DNA of 64,000 nucleotides, taken from DATHWB01 sp040880725. Its GTDB lineage: Bacteria > Actinomycetota > Acidimicrobiia > Spongiisociales > ZC4RG35. The notes beneath the pieces are model-generated. The model saw only the letters and a program-made list of their open reading frames with translations, did no database searches and was not told the origin of the DNA. Made by a program: the position numbers and the translations under genes. The stretch lies in contig JBBDHV010000039.1 of assembly GCA_040880725.1 (NCBI GenBank), forward strand, positions 30,147 to 94,146, written 5' to 3'. Positions 33,580 to 41,170 of this stretch are shown piece after piece; positions within the stretch are counted from its first letter, which is position 1; each line of letters starts with the position of its first letter.

Positions 33580-35122
33580 CCGTCTCCGGCGGGTCCGGTC
33601 GACGTCGGAGGTAGGCGTGTCCGCCGGCTGCGAGCCCGCCCAGGGCCGGCAGCCAGAACGAGATCAACCGGAACGTCAACACGGGTCCGGCTGCAGCGGC
33701 TGCCGGGATTCCGAAGAGGGTGAGAGCGCCCAGGAGACCGACTTCGGTCACACCGAGGCCTCCCGGTGCACCGGGGAGACCCCCCACGATCTGGGAGATC
33801 CCGAAGGAGCCCACCACCTGGGCGGGAGCCATCGAGATGCCGAATGCGACCAGGGTCAACCCGAGCGTGGCGGCTTCGAGCAGCGTGCGTGCCGTGAGCA
33901 GCCCCCACGATTTGCGGTCGAGTTCCCGGTCGACGAGGGCTTCGCTCATCCGGGTTCGGAAACGTCGCGGCAGCATCCACACGAGTCGTCGCAGATGCCC
34001 GGCGAAGCCGACGAGTCCCGCCGCCACGGCCACACACCCCACTCCGACCAGGGCCATCGTCTTCGAGGCGTTCCCCGGCTGGTGGAGTACCGACGCCCAG
34101 ATCAGGCCGATCCCGGTGATCCCGAGCAGTCCTCCATACGACAGCACCGTCGCCCGCACCGCGGCTCCCACGGTGTTCTCGGTGCGGTCTTTGACGGACC
34201 AGGCCATGGCCAGTGGGGTGACCAACCCCCCGGCCGGGATGAGCCGTGCGATGCCTGTCCCGACCAGAGCAGCCCGGAATGCCGTCCCTGAGGAGATGTG
34301 GACTCCGGACGCACGTGCTCCTTGGCGGTAGAGCTCCCCGAAGGCGTATTCGGCTCCGAACTCGGTGGCTGCGGCGGCGAGGAGCAGAGCCACGGTGGCC
34401 GTCGACACTCGGAGATCGGTGGCTCGGGAACCGGCCAGCCAGACGTAGGTGGGGAATCCGACGAGGATCAGCGCCGGAACCCACCACATGCGGCTCCCCT
34501 CCACGGCGAGCGGACGCGAGGGGAGGCTGACCGTGCGGGAATCGTCGTCGAACAGCACCCGCCTGAGCAGGCCGTGACGGACGAGCCCTGCATTTCCCTG
34601 GGCTCTGCGGACGGCCATCATCGACCCGAGACCCGCCGCGAACAGGACCACCGGGACCGTGGGGTGTTGCCACACGGCGAAAAGGGGTAGCAGCGCCCAG
34701 CCGAAGAATCCGGCGATGCCGCCTCCGACAGCCCAGCCCGCCACCGACCACAGCCCAGGCCACACCGCCAGAGACGGCATGAACCCGACGACCGCGCCGG
34801 CCGACGTCGCCAGTCCACGTCCACCTCGGCGGCGTCCCAGAACCGGCCAGTCGTTTCCCGCAACTGCCGCCAATCCGACGGCGGCCACCGCGGCGTTCGA
34901 GAAGCCGACGTTGCGGGCGGCCAGCACCGGAACGAGGCCTTTCAGCCCGTCGAGCACTGCGAGCATGATCCCGGCGCCGAGGCCGATCGACCGAGTGGCG
35001 TTGCCGGCTCCGGCGTTTCCGCTCCCCACGCCGGTGAGGTCGGTTCGCCAGAGGATGCGCACGGCGTTGGAGGCCGGAATCGACCCGATCAGCCATGCAC
35101 AGAAAACTGCCAGAACCACCAT
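33566..35122 (-). CDS. Fusion of PlsY-type acyltransferase and YbhN/LPG-synthase-type membrane domain
   Basis: A 518-aa polytopic protein. The first 200 residues match PlsY, the acyl-phosphate:glycerol-3-phosphate acyltransferase: IGSIPASN, GSGNAGAGNATRSIG, LAVLDGLKGLVPV and RRRGGRGLATSAG. The usual GH before WP is GN, and KGGKG is RGGRG. From about residue 210 the protein resembles the UPF0104/YbhN lysylphosphatidylglycerol-synthase membrane family (AAATEFGAEYAFGELYR, GLVTPLAMAWSVKDR, PGAPGGLGVTEVGLLG). The fusion may link lysophosphatidate synthesis to lipid handling. Activity of the PlsY half is uncertain. Confidence 0.8.
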   Translation of the reverse strand: MVVLAVFCAWLIGSIPASNAVRILWRTDLTGVGSGNAGAGNATRSIGLGAGIMLAVLDGLKGLVPVLAARNVGFSNAAVAAVGLAAVAGNDWPVLGRRRGGRGLATSAGAVVGFMPSLAVWPGLWSVAGWAVGGGIAGFFGWALLPLFAVWQHPTVPVVLFAAGLGSMMAVRRAQGNAGLVRHGLLRRVLFDDDSRTVSLPSRPLAVEGSRMWWVPALILVGFPTYVWLAGSRATDLRVSTATVALLLAAAATEFGAEYAFGELYRQGARASGVHISSGTAFRAALVGTGIARLIPAGGLVTPLAMAWSVKDRTENTVGAAVRATVLSYGGLLGITGIGLIWASVLHQPGNASKTMALVGVGCVAVAAGLVGFAGHLRRLVWMLPRRFRTRMSEALVDRELDRKSWGLLTARTLLEAATLGLTLVAFGISMAPAQVVGSFGISQIVGGLPGAPGGLGVTEVGLLGALTLFGIPAAAAAGPVLTFRLISFWLPALGGLAAGGHAYLRRRPDPPETVSAD

Positions 35123-35265
35123 CGCGTCACCTTCTGAACCGCCCCACCCGGTGTCCGACAGCGTAGGCCATCACACCCTCGGGGGAAGCCATTCCGTTCC
35201 CGGGTTGGCCACCGCGTCGGCGTCACGACGGACCCGCCTGCGAGTGCAGTCTGGGCGCGAAACAA

Positions 35266-35302
35266 CCCACCCCGGGTCTCGAAGTCGAGATCCCGGGGTG
35301 GG
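35266..35302. terminator. Strong bidirectional hairpin terminator
   Basis: A stem of 17 bp with one bulged A: CCCACCCCGGGTCTCGA pairs with TCGAGATCCCGGGGTGGG across a two-base gap. On the minus strand TTGTTTC follows and on the plus strand TGGTGGTTTT. It most likely ends the minus-strand RRM gene and its overlapping small frame. The rest of 35123-35265 holds no gene that I see. Confidence 0.75.
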
Positions 35303-35311
35303 TGGTGGTTT

Positions 35312-35488
35312 TCAGGCCGACCGGCGGGAACCCTTTCTGCCTTGCGGGACTTCAGGAAGTCCGTATGCAGGACAGGGGCAATGCGGCACCGAGCAACTCG
35401 CAGGCTGTCGGTGCTCTTTGCGAGGGTGGCCGCACGAGGTGCAGCGCTGACGACCGCCGTCTACTGGGCGGACGTTGGCGTGTGTCAG
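35312..35488 (-). CDS. Possible Cys-rich zinc-knuckle peptide with a CTG start, coupled to the RRM gene
   Basis: A 58-aa frame overlapping the RRM stop as CTGA (CTG at 35488-35486). It contains CTSCGHPRKEH, then ASCSVPHCPCPAY, a compact C/H pattern that could bind zinc, and a basic tail ending RKGSRRSA. No ATG, GTG or TTG is available in frame, so it would need CTG initiation or a frameshift from the RRM gene. The Cys/His spacing is unlike chance translation, but the call is tentative. The strong hairpin terminator lies just downstream. Confidence 0.4.
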   Translation of the reverse strand: MTHANVRPVDGGRQRCTSCGHPRKEHRQPASCSVPHCPCPAYGLPEVPQGRKGSRRSA

Positions 35489-35739
35489 CTGCGGCGCTCT
35501 TTGGCGACGTTCACGGTGAGCTGACGCCCATCCACGTTGTGTCCGTTGAGCGAGTCGATGGCTGCCTTCGCCTCTGCAGGCGTTGACATTTCGACAAAAC
35601 CGAAGCCGCGCGAGCGGCCGGACTCGCGGTCGGTGATGACCTGGGCGCTCTTGACGGCGCCGTGGTTGCCGAACAGCGTCTCGAGATCCGAGGACGTTGT
35701 GTCGAACGTGAGATTTCCCACGTAGAGATTGGTGGACAT
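35485..35739 (-). CDS. RNA-binding protein with a single RRM
   Basis: An 84-aa protein consisting of one RRM: RNP2 LYVGNL near residue 5, RNP1 RGFGFVEM near residues 44-51, ending LTVNVAKERRS. Such small RRM proteins bind single-stranded RNA and are often cold-induced in bacteria. The Shine-Dalgarno GAAGGAG sits 6-7 bases before the ATG. A long leader (about 190 bases to the next gene) includes a GGGGC/GCCCC hairpin near 35773-35787. Confidence 0.93.
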   Translation of the reverse strand: MSTNLYVGNLTFDTTSSDLETLFGNHGAVKSAQVITDRESGRSRGFGFVEMSTPAEAKAAIDSLNGHNVDGRQLTVNVAKERRS

Positions 35740-35929
35740 GTGTAGCTCCTTCTGAAGCTTCGAACCGTCGGGGCAGGCGCCCCGCTTGACCTACTCATTC
35801 AGAAGTCGGGCCAAAGCGTCGACGAGAACAGCGTTGTCGTGCGGTTGCCCCACCTGACGGATGTGAAATGGGGCGGCGATGTGCGCTTCAGGCGCACGCT
35901 GTGAATACAACGATAGCCGATTCCGTCGC

Positions 35930-36346
35930 CTACTTGTTCGTTCTCGCTCCCAGCACCACCTGGGTCTGTGTGACCTTGGCGACCAGGTGGTGATCATTGG
36001 TGATCTCGGTCTCGACGACGACGGTGCCCGATCCGACGTGGAGCGGTCGGGCGACCGCTTCGACGGTGCCGGATTTCACGGCCCGGAGAAAGTTGGTCTT
36101 CGACTCGATGGTGGAGGTGCCGTCTGCCCCGGCCGGGAGGTTCAGGAACGCACAGGCTGCCCCGGCCGAGTCGGCCAGCGCCATGAGCGCACCGCCGTGC
36201 AGCACGTCACCGCTCGTGCACAACTCGGGTGCCCAGTCGAGGGCGAGGACCACTTCGTCGGCGGTGAGGTTCACCGCCCGGATGCCGAGCGTGGCGCACA
36301 GTGGCATCGCCTGGCGGATGAAGGCGGTCGGGTCGTCGGGGGTCAC
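35930..36346 (-). CDS. PaaI-type hotdog-fold thioesterase
   Basis: A 138-aa hotdog protein: VLHGGALMALADSAGAACAF is the family HGG active-site segment, followed by TIESKTNFLRAVKSGTVEAVARPLHVGSGTVVVETEI in typical arrangement (short form KTNFLRAVKSG). It probably hydrolyses an acyl-CoA or aromatic acyl-CoA. The substrate cannot be told from sequence. It starts just downstream of vapC. Confidence 0.88.
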   Translation of the reverse strand: MTPDDPTAFIRQAMPLCATLGIRAVNLTADEVVLALDWAPELCTSGDVLHGGALMALADSAGAACAFLNLPAGADGTSTIESKTNFLRAVKSGTVEAVARPLHVGSGTVVVETEITNDHHLVAKVTQTQVVLGARTNK

Positions 36347-36379
36347 GGCAGCACTCCTGTCAGCCGAGTATCGCCGAGT

Positions 36380-36787
36380 TCATTTCGAAGTGGCGACGAA
36401 TTCGACCCGGGCGTTGCACCCGGGCACGGCAGCCAGGGCGGAGTCCCCGGTCACGAACGGGACCTCCAACACCTCAGCGAGGGCGAGGTAGAGACCGTCG
36501 TACATCGTCATGTTCCGGCGGAGCTGGAAGGCCCGATCGACCAGTCGAGTGTGCGGGTATCGGACAATCGGTAGCTCCATCGCGTCGGCCAGGGCTGCTG
36601 TCGCCTGCGGCTCGTCGATCTCTCCTCCGAGCTCGTACCGACGAACGACCTGGCCGATTTCTGCATCGATCAAGTGAGGTGCACACGCCACGGTTCCGGA
36701 CAGCAGCGAAGCAGCCAGGAAGTCACCGGCCGGGCTTCCAGGCCCCAGCACCAGGTCGACGACGACCGACGCGTCGACGACGATCAA
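36380..36787 (-). CDS. vapC: PIN-domain ribonuclease toxin (VapC type)
   Basis: A 135-aa PIN domain. The acidic active-site residues are the Asp of VVDASVVVDL, the Glu in LIDAEIGQVV, the Asp of MYDGLYLALAE, and the Asp in FVTGDSALA. It should cleave RNA when free of its antitoxin. Its ATG overlaps the vapB stop (ATGA), the usual antitoxin-first order. Confidence 0.9.
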   Translation of the reverse strand: MIVVDASVVVDLVLGPGSPAGDFLAASLLSGTVACAPHLIDAEIGQVVRRYELGGEIDEPQATAALADAMELPIVRYPHTRLVDRAFQLRRNMTMYDGLYLALAEVLEVPFVTGDSALAAVPGCNARVEFVATSK

Positions 36788-37014
36788 CGGCTGTCGCGTT
36801 CAGAGCGCAGCGCTTCCGCGGGCGTTTCGGACAATGCGGGGCGGTTCTTCGTCACGATCCGCTCGAGGATCTCATCAACCGGTGGCGTTGCCACGATCCG
36901 TTCCATCTCGTGAGCCAGGAAGTCGGAGAGGGACATCCCTGCCCGAGTGGCGCGTGCCTTGAGTTCCTGGTGGATGGCATCGGGAACATTCCGAACCTGG
37001 ATCATCTTGGTCAT
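36784..37014 (-). CDS. vapB: Ribbon-helix-helix antitoxin (VapB/FitA type)
   Basis: About 76 aa starting MTKMIQVRNVPDAIHQELKARA, an N-terminal FitA/Arc-like ribbon-helix-helix (MSLSDFLAHEMERI), followed by an unstructured C-terminus that would wrap the toxin. A GTG three codons upstream (37023) is an alternative start. A 19-base perfect palindrome lies 16 bases upstream, as expected for autoregulation. Confidence 0.88.
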   Translation of the reverse strand: MTKMIQVRNVPDAIHQELKARATRAGMSLSDFLAHEMERIVATPPVDEILERIVTKNRPALSETPAEALRSERDSR

Positions 37015-37029
37015 GTGGTGCACAGTAAT

Positions 37030-37048
37030 TGCATGTGCAGCACATGCA
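37030..37048. promoter_or_regulatory. Palindromic operator of vapBC
   Basis: TGCATGTGC-A-GCACATGCA is a perfect 9+9 inverted repeat between vapB and the divergent membrane-protein gene. Its position next to a ribbon-helix-helix antitoxin start suggests that VapB or VapBC binds here, possibly also affecting the divergent gene. Confidence 0.6.
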
Positions 37049-37088
37049 CTGCCCGAGCCTCCGCGGGGGACACCCCGAACGAGGTTGA

Positions 37089-37997
37089 ATGCATCCGGTG
37101 ATCCTCGACACGCTGCAACTGATCCTGTCTTCGTCCGACTTCCTCGGTGCCCTCCCGCTGGCGGGAATCATCCTCGGGGTCGGTACGGGTCTCCTGGTCA
37201 TCCGCCGACGGTTCCCCGCAGTTCCCGTGGCCGGGATCGCCTTCGCGGCAGCGGCGATGTACGGGTTGAGTGAAACGCCGGTGGCCTCCGACCCGTTGGT
37301 GACGGCGATCGCCGCCTTCGCCGTGGCCGGCCTCGTCCGCGATGTCATCGAGATTCCCCCGTACGCACAGGTGTTGCTGGCGCTGCCGGGAGCGTGGCTC
37401 ATCGCAGGCGCCCTCCCCTTCGCCGGTCCCGGATGGGTCCTTCCTGTGTGCTTCGTGTTCCTGGCGGTGGGTGCACCTCTCCTTGCCGGGTTCGACCGTT
37501 CCCAAACCAGGCCGCCGCTGGGTCCGCTGGTGCTCGCAATCAGTGTCGGCGCCGCCTACCTGACACTGCCGGACACCGAGGAGATACTGGTCCTCGTTCC
37601 GATCGCCGCCGCCATCGCCCTGTGCGCGTGGCCGCTGGGGACGATGCGTCTGGGCGCGGCCGGTTCGCATGCGGCCCTGGCCGTGGTCGCCGCGGTCGCA
37701 TCCTGGGACGGCCGGGGACGTCCTGCGGCGATCATCGGCGTGATGGCAACGTTCGCAGTGCCGTACGTCTGGGGCGCTCTCGTCGCGTGGGGCGAGCGCG
37801 TCCAGCCGGTGACGACGACCTCACGAGTCCTGACGCTGGGGACCGTCCACCTGGTGGTGGCGATCATCGCGGCCCGGGTGGTCGGCATCGGGTCCTCGGT
37901 GACGACTGCGACCGTGCTCGGTTCGGTCACTCTGGTGGTGACGGTCGTAGGGCTGACGGCTCTCGGACTGGCCTGGTCGAAGCCCACTGAGTCCTAA
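37089..37997 (+). CDS. Polytopic membrane protein of unknown function
   Basis: A 302-aa protein that is almost wholly hydrophobic with about nine predicted transmembrane segments. It starts MHPVILDTLQLILSSSDFLGALPLAG and ends ALGLAWSKPTES. No catalytic motif is visible. It might be a polysaccharide-related or small-molecule membrane protein given its position, but I do not recognise a family. It converges on the aminotransferase gene and the two stops overlap. Confidence 0.75.
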   Translation: MHPVILDTLQLILSSSDFLGALPLAGIILGVGTGLLVIRRRFPAVPVAGIAFAAAAMYGLSETPVASDPLVTAIAAFAVAGLVRDVIEIPPYAQVLLALPGAWLIAGALPFAGPGWVLPVCFVFLAVGAPLLAGFDRSQTRPPLGPLVLAISVGAAYLTLPDTEEILVLVPIAAAIALCAWPLGTMRLGAAGSHAALAVVAAVASWDGRGRPAAIIGVMATFAVPYVWGALVAWGERVQPVTTTSRVLTLGTVHLVVAIIAARVVGIGSSVTTATVLGSVTLVVTVVGLTALGLAWSKPTES

Positions 37998-39121
37998 CGC
38001 GCGAACGCCGCCCGCACGCCGTCGATCACCCGCTGGCGTCCTGCTTCTTTCAGTGAGGATCCGCTGGGCAGGCACAAGCCCCGTTCGAAGAGCCCGGCGG
38101 AGACCGCTCCCCCGTACATCCGCGCTCCGGTGTAGAGGGGTTGGAGGTGCATCGGTTTCCACACCGGTCGAGCTTCGATGTCGAGGCTGTCCAGATGGAG
38201 ACGCACGTCCTCTCGATCGACGCTTGCGATCGCCGGATCGATCGTGAGGCACGTCAGCCAGAACGTCGACCGCGAACCCGGAGCCTCCGGCATGAACTCG
38301 ACCCCCGGCAGGTCGCCCAACGCCTCCCGGTACGCCCGGTTGTGTGCTCGGCGGGCGTCGACCCTGCGCTCGAGGTCTGCGAGTTGGGAGATGCCGAGTC
38401 CGGCCAGCAGGTTGGAGAGTCGGTAGTTGTATCCGAGTTGGGTGTGCTCGTAGTGGACGACCGGTTCCCGGGCTTGTGTTGCCAGGAACCGCGCCTGTCG
38501 GGCAGTCTCGGCGGAGTCGGTGACCAGTGCCCCTCCCCCGCTGGTGGTGATGATCTTGTTGCCGTTGAACGACAGCACCGCCAGGTCCCCGAAGCTGCCC
38601 GCAGGACGCTGCCCGTATCGGGCTCCGAGCGCTTCGGCGGCATCTTCGAAGATGGGAACATCGTGACTGTCACACATCTCGGTGAGCCTGTCGTAGTCCA
38701 CACACTGGCCGTAGAGGTCCACCGGGATGCACGCCGCATATCGCTCCCCGGCCGCGGCAGCATCGTCGAGGGCTTGGGCGACCAGTTCGGGGTCCATGTT
38801 CCAGGTGTCAGCTTCGCTGTCCACGAAGACGGGTTCGGCCCCGACGTAGCGCACCGCATTGGCGGTTGCCGCGAACGTGAGCGACGAAACCAGGACCCGG
38901 TCCCCCGGTCCGATGCCTGCTGTGACGAGGGCGAGATGGAGAGCGGCGGTGCCGCTCGAGAGTCCTACCGCGTGACTGCGTCCCGTGGCGGCGGCGAGAT
39001 CGGCCTCGAAGCGGTCGAGGTCGGGTCCGACGGGAGCGACCCACCCTCCGTCGAGTGCGGCGATGAGGGCGTCCCGATCCCGGGCGGTGACATCGGGTGG
39101 GGACAGGTGAATGCGACTCAT
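37994..39121 (-). CDS. DegT/DnrJ/EryC1/StrS sugar aminotransferase
   Basis: A 375-aa PLP enzyme that aminates keto-sugar nucleotides. It has VGLSSGTAALHLAL, VPIFEDAAEALGA, the catalytic Lys in FNGNKIITTSGGGAL, and LGYNYRLSNLLAGLG. The start MSRIHLSPPDV fits the family; the open frame runs 192 bases further but that part translates an intergenic palindrome. It probably makes an amino sugar such as a bacillosamine-type residue for the nearby polysaccharide locus, together with the membrane dehydratase at 49.7 kb. Confidence 0.9.
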   Translation of the reverse strand: MSRIHLSPPDVTARDRDALIAALDGGWVAPVGPDLDRFEADLAAATGRSHAVGLSSGTAALHLALVTAGIGPGDRVLVSSLTFAATANAVRYVGAEPVFVDSEADTWNMDPELVAQALDDAAAAGERYAACIPVDLYGQCVDYDRLTEMCDSHDVPIFEDAAEALGARYGQRPAGSFGDLAVLSFNGNKIITTSGGGALVTDSAETARQARFLATQAREPVVHYEHTQLGYNYRLSNLLAGLGISQLADLERRVDARRAHNRAYREALGDLPGVEFMPEAPGSRSTFWLTCLTIDPAIASVDREDVRLHLDSLDIEARPVWKPMHLQPLYTGARMYGGAVSAGLFERGLCLPSGSSLKEAGRQRVIDGVRAAFAR

Positions 39122-39254
39122 CAAGAGATGCGCGAGGCTAGTTGCGGCGGGGCACACGATTCCGATCGTGGAGGATCTGAGGCCGCTCTTGGGCAACCAC
39201 GCGAACTTTTTCTTCCGATTGCCACCACAACACGTGCACAACGCGCCACTCTTG

Positions 39255-39336
39255 GGAGTGCGTCCCGGTGGTGCCTCCCAGCCCCTCCGGGCCTTTCGGG
39301 GTCCGGAGCCCACTCAGCCCCACCGGGGCGCACTCC
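39255..39336. repeat. Long hairpin in the aminotransferase-Tat intergenic region
   Basis: GGAGTGCGTCCCGGTGG (39255-39271) pairs with CCACCGGGGCGCACTCC (39320-39336) with one G-T pair, and an inner CTCCGG/CCGGAG stem adds to it. Both flanking genes read away, so it is not a terminator for either. The surrounding 445-base gap (39122-39566) otherwise shows only the palindrome at 39509-39526. Confidence 0.7.
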
Positions 39337-39508
39337 TTCGACAGCGCACCACGCCGTGACCTCGCGTCAAGGTGACGTTGTGCGGCTCGTCATGTGACTA
39401 GTCCTTCGCCGACCCAGACGGTTACTTGCCTTCTCGACGACTGGCGCCCCTCATCTTGCACCCGCCTGGCGACACGTCGAAGTTCTCGGTTCCAGGACAG
39501 CTCGCGAA

Positions 39509-39526
39509 ATACGACGTCCGGCGTAT
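39509..39526. promoter_or_regulatory. Second ATACG-N8-CGTAT palindrome upstream of a Tat gene
   Basis: ATACG-ACGTCCGG-CGTAT matches the core and spacing of the perfect palindrome at 32297-32320. It lies 41 bases before the first Cys-rich Tat gene. CATAGGCT about 22 bases downstream could be a -10 element. The shared site suggests a common regulator of these export substrates. Confidence 0.55.
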
Positions 39527-39566
39527 GGACCCCAACTTCCCGCATCCATAGGCTGGACACTTCACG

Positions 39567-40166
39567 ATGCCAACGCGCCCCGCGTCCGCAACTGACGGCC
39601 TCACCCGTCGCCAGGTTCTCAAGCGTGGAGCCGCGCTCGGGGCGGCATCCCTGTGGACGACGCCGGCGCTCCAACTCGTTCGGATGTCGAGTGCCCGCGC
39701 GGCCGAAACGAGCGGTTCGACGTGTGTCACCTACTGCATCAAGTGGGACGTCAGCAACCAAGCCTGGGAGTCTCTGGGCAACGGTGCCCAGGCCTGCCTC
39801 ACCTGTCCCCCGGGCGCCCTGAACGACACCCCGCCGGATACCCTGCTCAACCAGTTCACCGTCTCGGGTGACCCCGAGGTATCACTGACCGTCAGGTATC
39901 CGTCGTCCTGCTCGCTCCTCGTCCTTGACGCTTTGGACGAGATCACCAACAACGCCACCGCTGCGGGCAAGTGCGGCACGAACCGCGGCCCCTTCGCGGG
40001 CCTCAGTGCGTGCAGTTACGTCAGTCACGAGAACCAGGAGATGGACGGCCTAAACGCCGGAACCGGTGAGTTCTTCCTCCTCGAGATTCCCGTATGCGAA
40101 AACGGCAGAGGAATCTCCCACATCGAAATGATCGTTCAGTGTTGCGACCATGAGACCAGCGCGTAG
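39567..40166 (+). CDS. Tat-exported Cys-rich protein, paralogue 1
   Basis: A 199-aa protein. The Tat signal TRRQVLKRGAALGAASLW precedes a hydrophobic stretch and a cleavage site near SSARA. The mature part has ten Cys residues in the order C-x3-C (CVTYCIKW), C-x2-C (CLTC), YPSSC, KC, AC, PVC and a terminal CC (ISHIEMIVQCC). Every one of these has a match in the next gene product, so both belong to one family that I do not recognise. Disulphide bonding after export, or metal binding, is likely. It is followed 16 bases later by its paralogue. Confidence 0.85.
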   Translation: MPTRPASATDGLTRRQVLKRGAALGAASLWTTPALQLVRMSSARAAETSGSTCVTYCIKWDVSNQAWESLGNGAQACLTCPPGALNDTPPDTLLNQFTVSGDPEVSLTVRYPSSCSLLVLDALDEITNNATAAGKCGTNRGPFAGLSACSYVSHENQEMDGLNAGTGEFFLLEIPVCENGRGISHIEMIVQCCDHETSA

Positions 40167-40182
40167 TGTCAGGAATCAGACC

Positions 40183-41163
40183 ATGAGTCCACAGACCACA
40201 GCACAGGCGGGACTGACCCGCAGGGACATCCTCAAGCGGGGTGCAGTCCTCGGTGGCGCGCTCGTGTGGGTCACTCCGGCCGTTCAGATCGTCGGTATGG
40301 GCCGAGCGAAAGCCCAGATACCCAGCCCGGGTTGCATCCGCTACTGCATGAAGTGGGAGGTCGATGGGAACGACCGCGTGCAGGACACCGAGGTGCAAGA
40401 CGACATCGTGTATGTCACACCGTGTGATCCCGACGACACCTGGGCGGTGCTGTGGACGTCGAATTGGGTGGCTCTCGGCGAGGGCGGCAACGACGACCTC
40501 GACTCCCTCGGTCTCGCTGACGAAGGCACACAAATCGGCGAGTCGGGCGAGGGCGGTTCAGATTCTGGAACCTCCGACCTCAAGGGCACTGCGGAGGAAG
40601 AAGAGGAAGAGGAAGAAGACGGGGAAGAAGAAGACGATGACGACGAGACCCTCGGCACCGACGGTGGCGAGGAAGGCGGTGGCGAGGTCGACGCTCTCAG
40701 TGAAGGGACCGAAGGCTCCGACGAGGGGACCGAAACGACAACGGCCCGCGCAGCCCAGACCGAAGTACAACCGGCTCAGACGAACGGGCCCCCAGGCAAC
40801 GGCGGGATCCCGGGCAACTGCATCACCTGCGATGGCTCCGTCAACGACGACGCGGCGATCGCCGACCACGTCCAGCATCTGGCCAACACCACAGAACATG
40901 GAATTCAGGTGTACGGCGACGTCAACCTCGGCTTCTACATCTCCTATCCCCCGGACTGCAGCCTGGCCGTCCTTGCCGGGGGCGAACCGGCGGCGGCCGC
41001 CAAGTGCGGCGGCGGGATCGGGCCGGACAGCTGCAATACCGACAATGTCACCGACGAGGACGACGATCCGTGCTTCGAGGGCAACAAGCGGATCTTCATC
41101 AACCCATGCGCTTCAGCCGGGGCGATCAGCCATCTCGAGCTGATCATCGACTGCTGCGAGTGA
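40183..41163 (+). CDS. Tat-exported Cys-rich protein, paralogue 2, with an acidic insert
   Basis: A 326-aa protein. The start MSPQTTAQAGL has AGGAA eight bases upstream. The Tat signal TRRDILKRGAVLGG ends near GRAKAQ. The mature part repeats the Cys framework of the preceding protein: CIRYCMKW, CITC, YPPDC, KC, NPC and ISHLELIIDCC. Between the first and second Cys groups it has about 110 extra residues with a very acidic run (EEEEEEEEDGEEEDDDDE) and Thr/Glu-rich sequence, a flexible negatively charged insert that could bind calcium or cell-wall polymers. It converges on the HPr-kinase-like gene, 7 bases away. Confidence 0.85.
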   Translation: MSPQTTAQAGLTRRDILKRGAVLGGALVWVTPAVQIVGMGRAKAQIPSPGCIRYCMKWEVDGNDRVQDTEVQDDIVYVTPCDPDDTWAVLWTSNWVALGEGGNDDLDSLGLADEGTQIGESGEGGSDSGTSDLKGTAEEEEEEEEDGEEEDDDDETLGTDGGEEGGGEVDALSEGTEGSDEGTETTTARAAQTEVQPAQTNGPPGNGGIPGNCITCDGSVNDDAAIADHVQHLANTTEHGIQVYGDVNLGFYISYPPDCSLAVLAGGEPAAAAKCGGGIGPDSCNTDNVTDEDDDPCFEGNKRIFINPCASAGAISHLELIIDCCE

Positions 41164-41170
41164 GCCGCGG

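Noticed and set aside
32973..35096. 707-codon open frame on the minus strand
   Set aside because: It runs across the antisense of the Tat gene, the pncA fragment and an alternate frame of the PlsY fusion; its Arg/Gly/Pro-rich product is a shadow.
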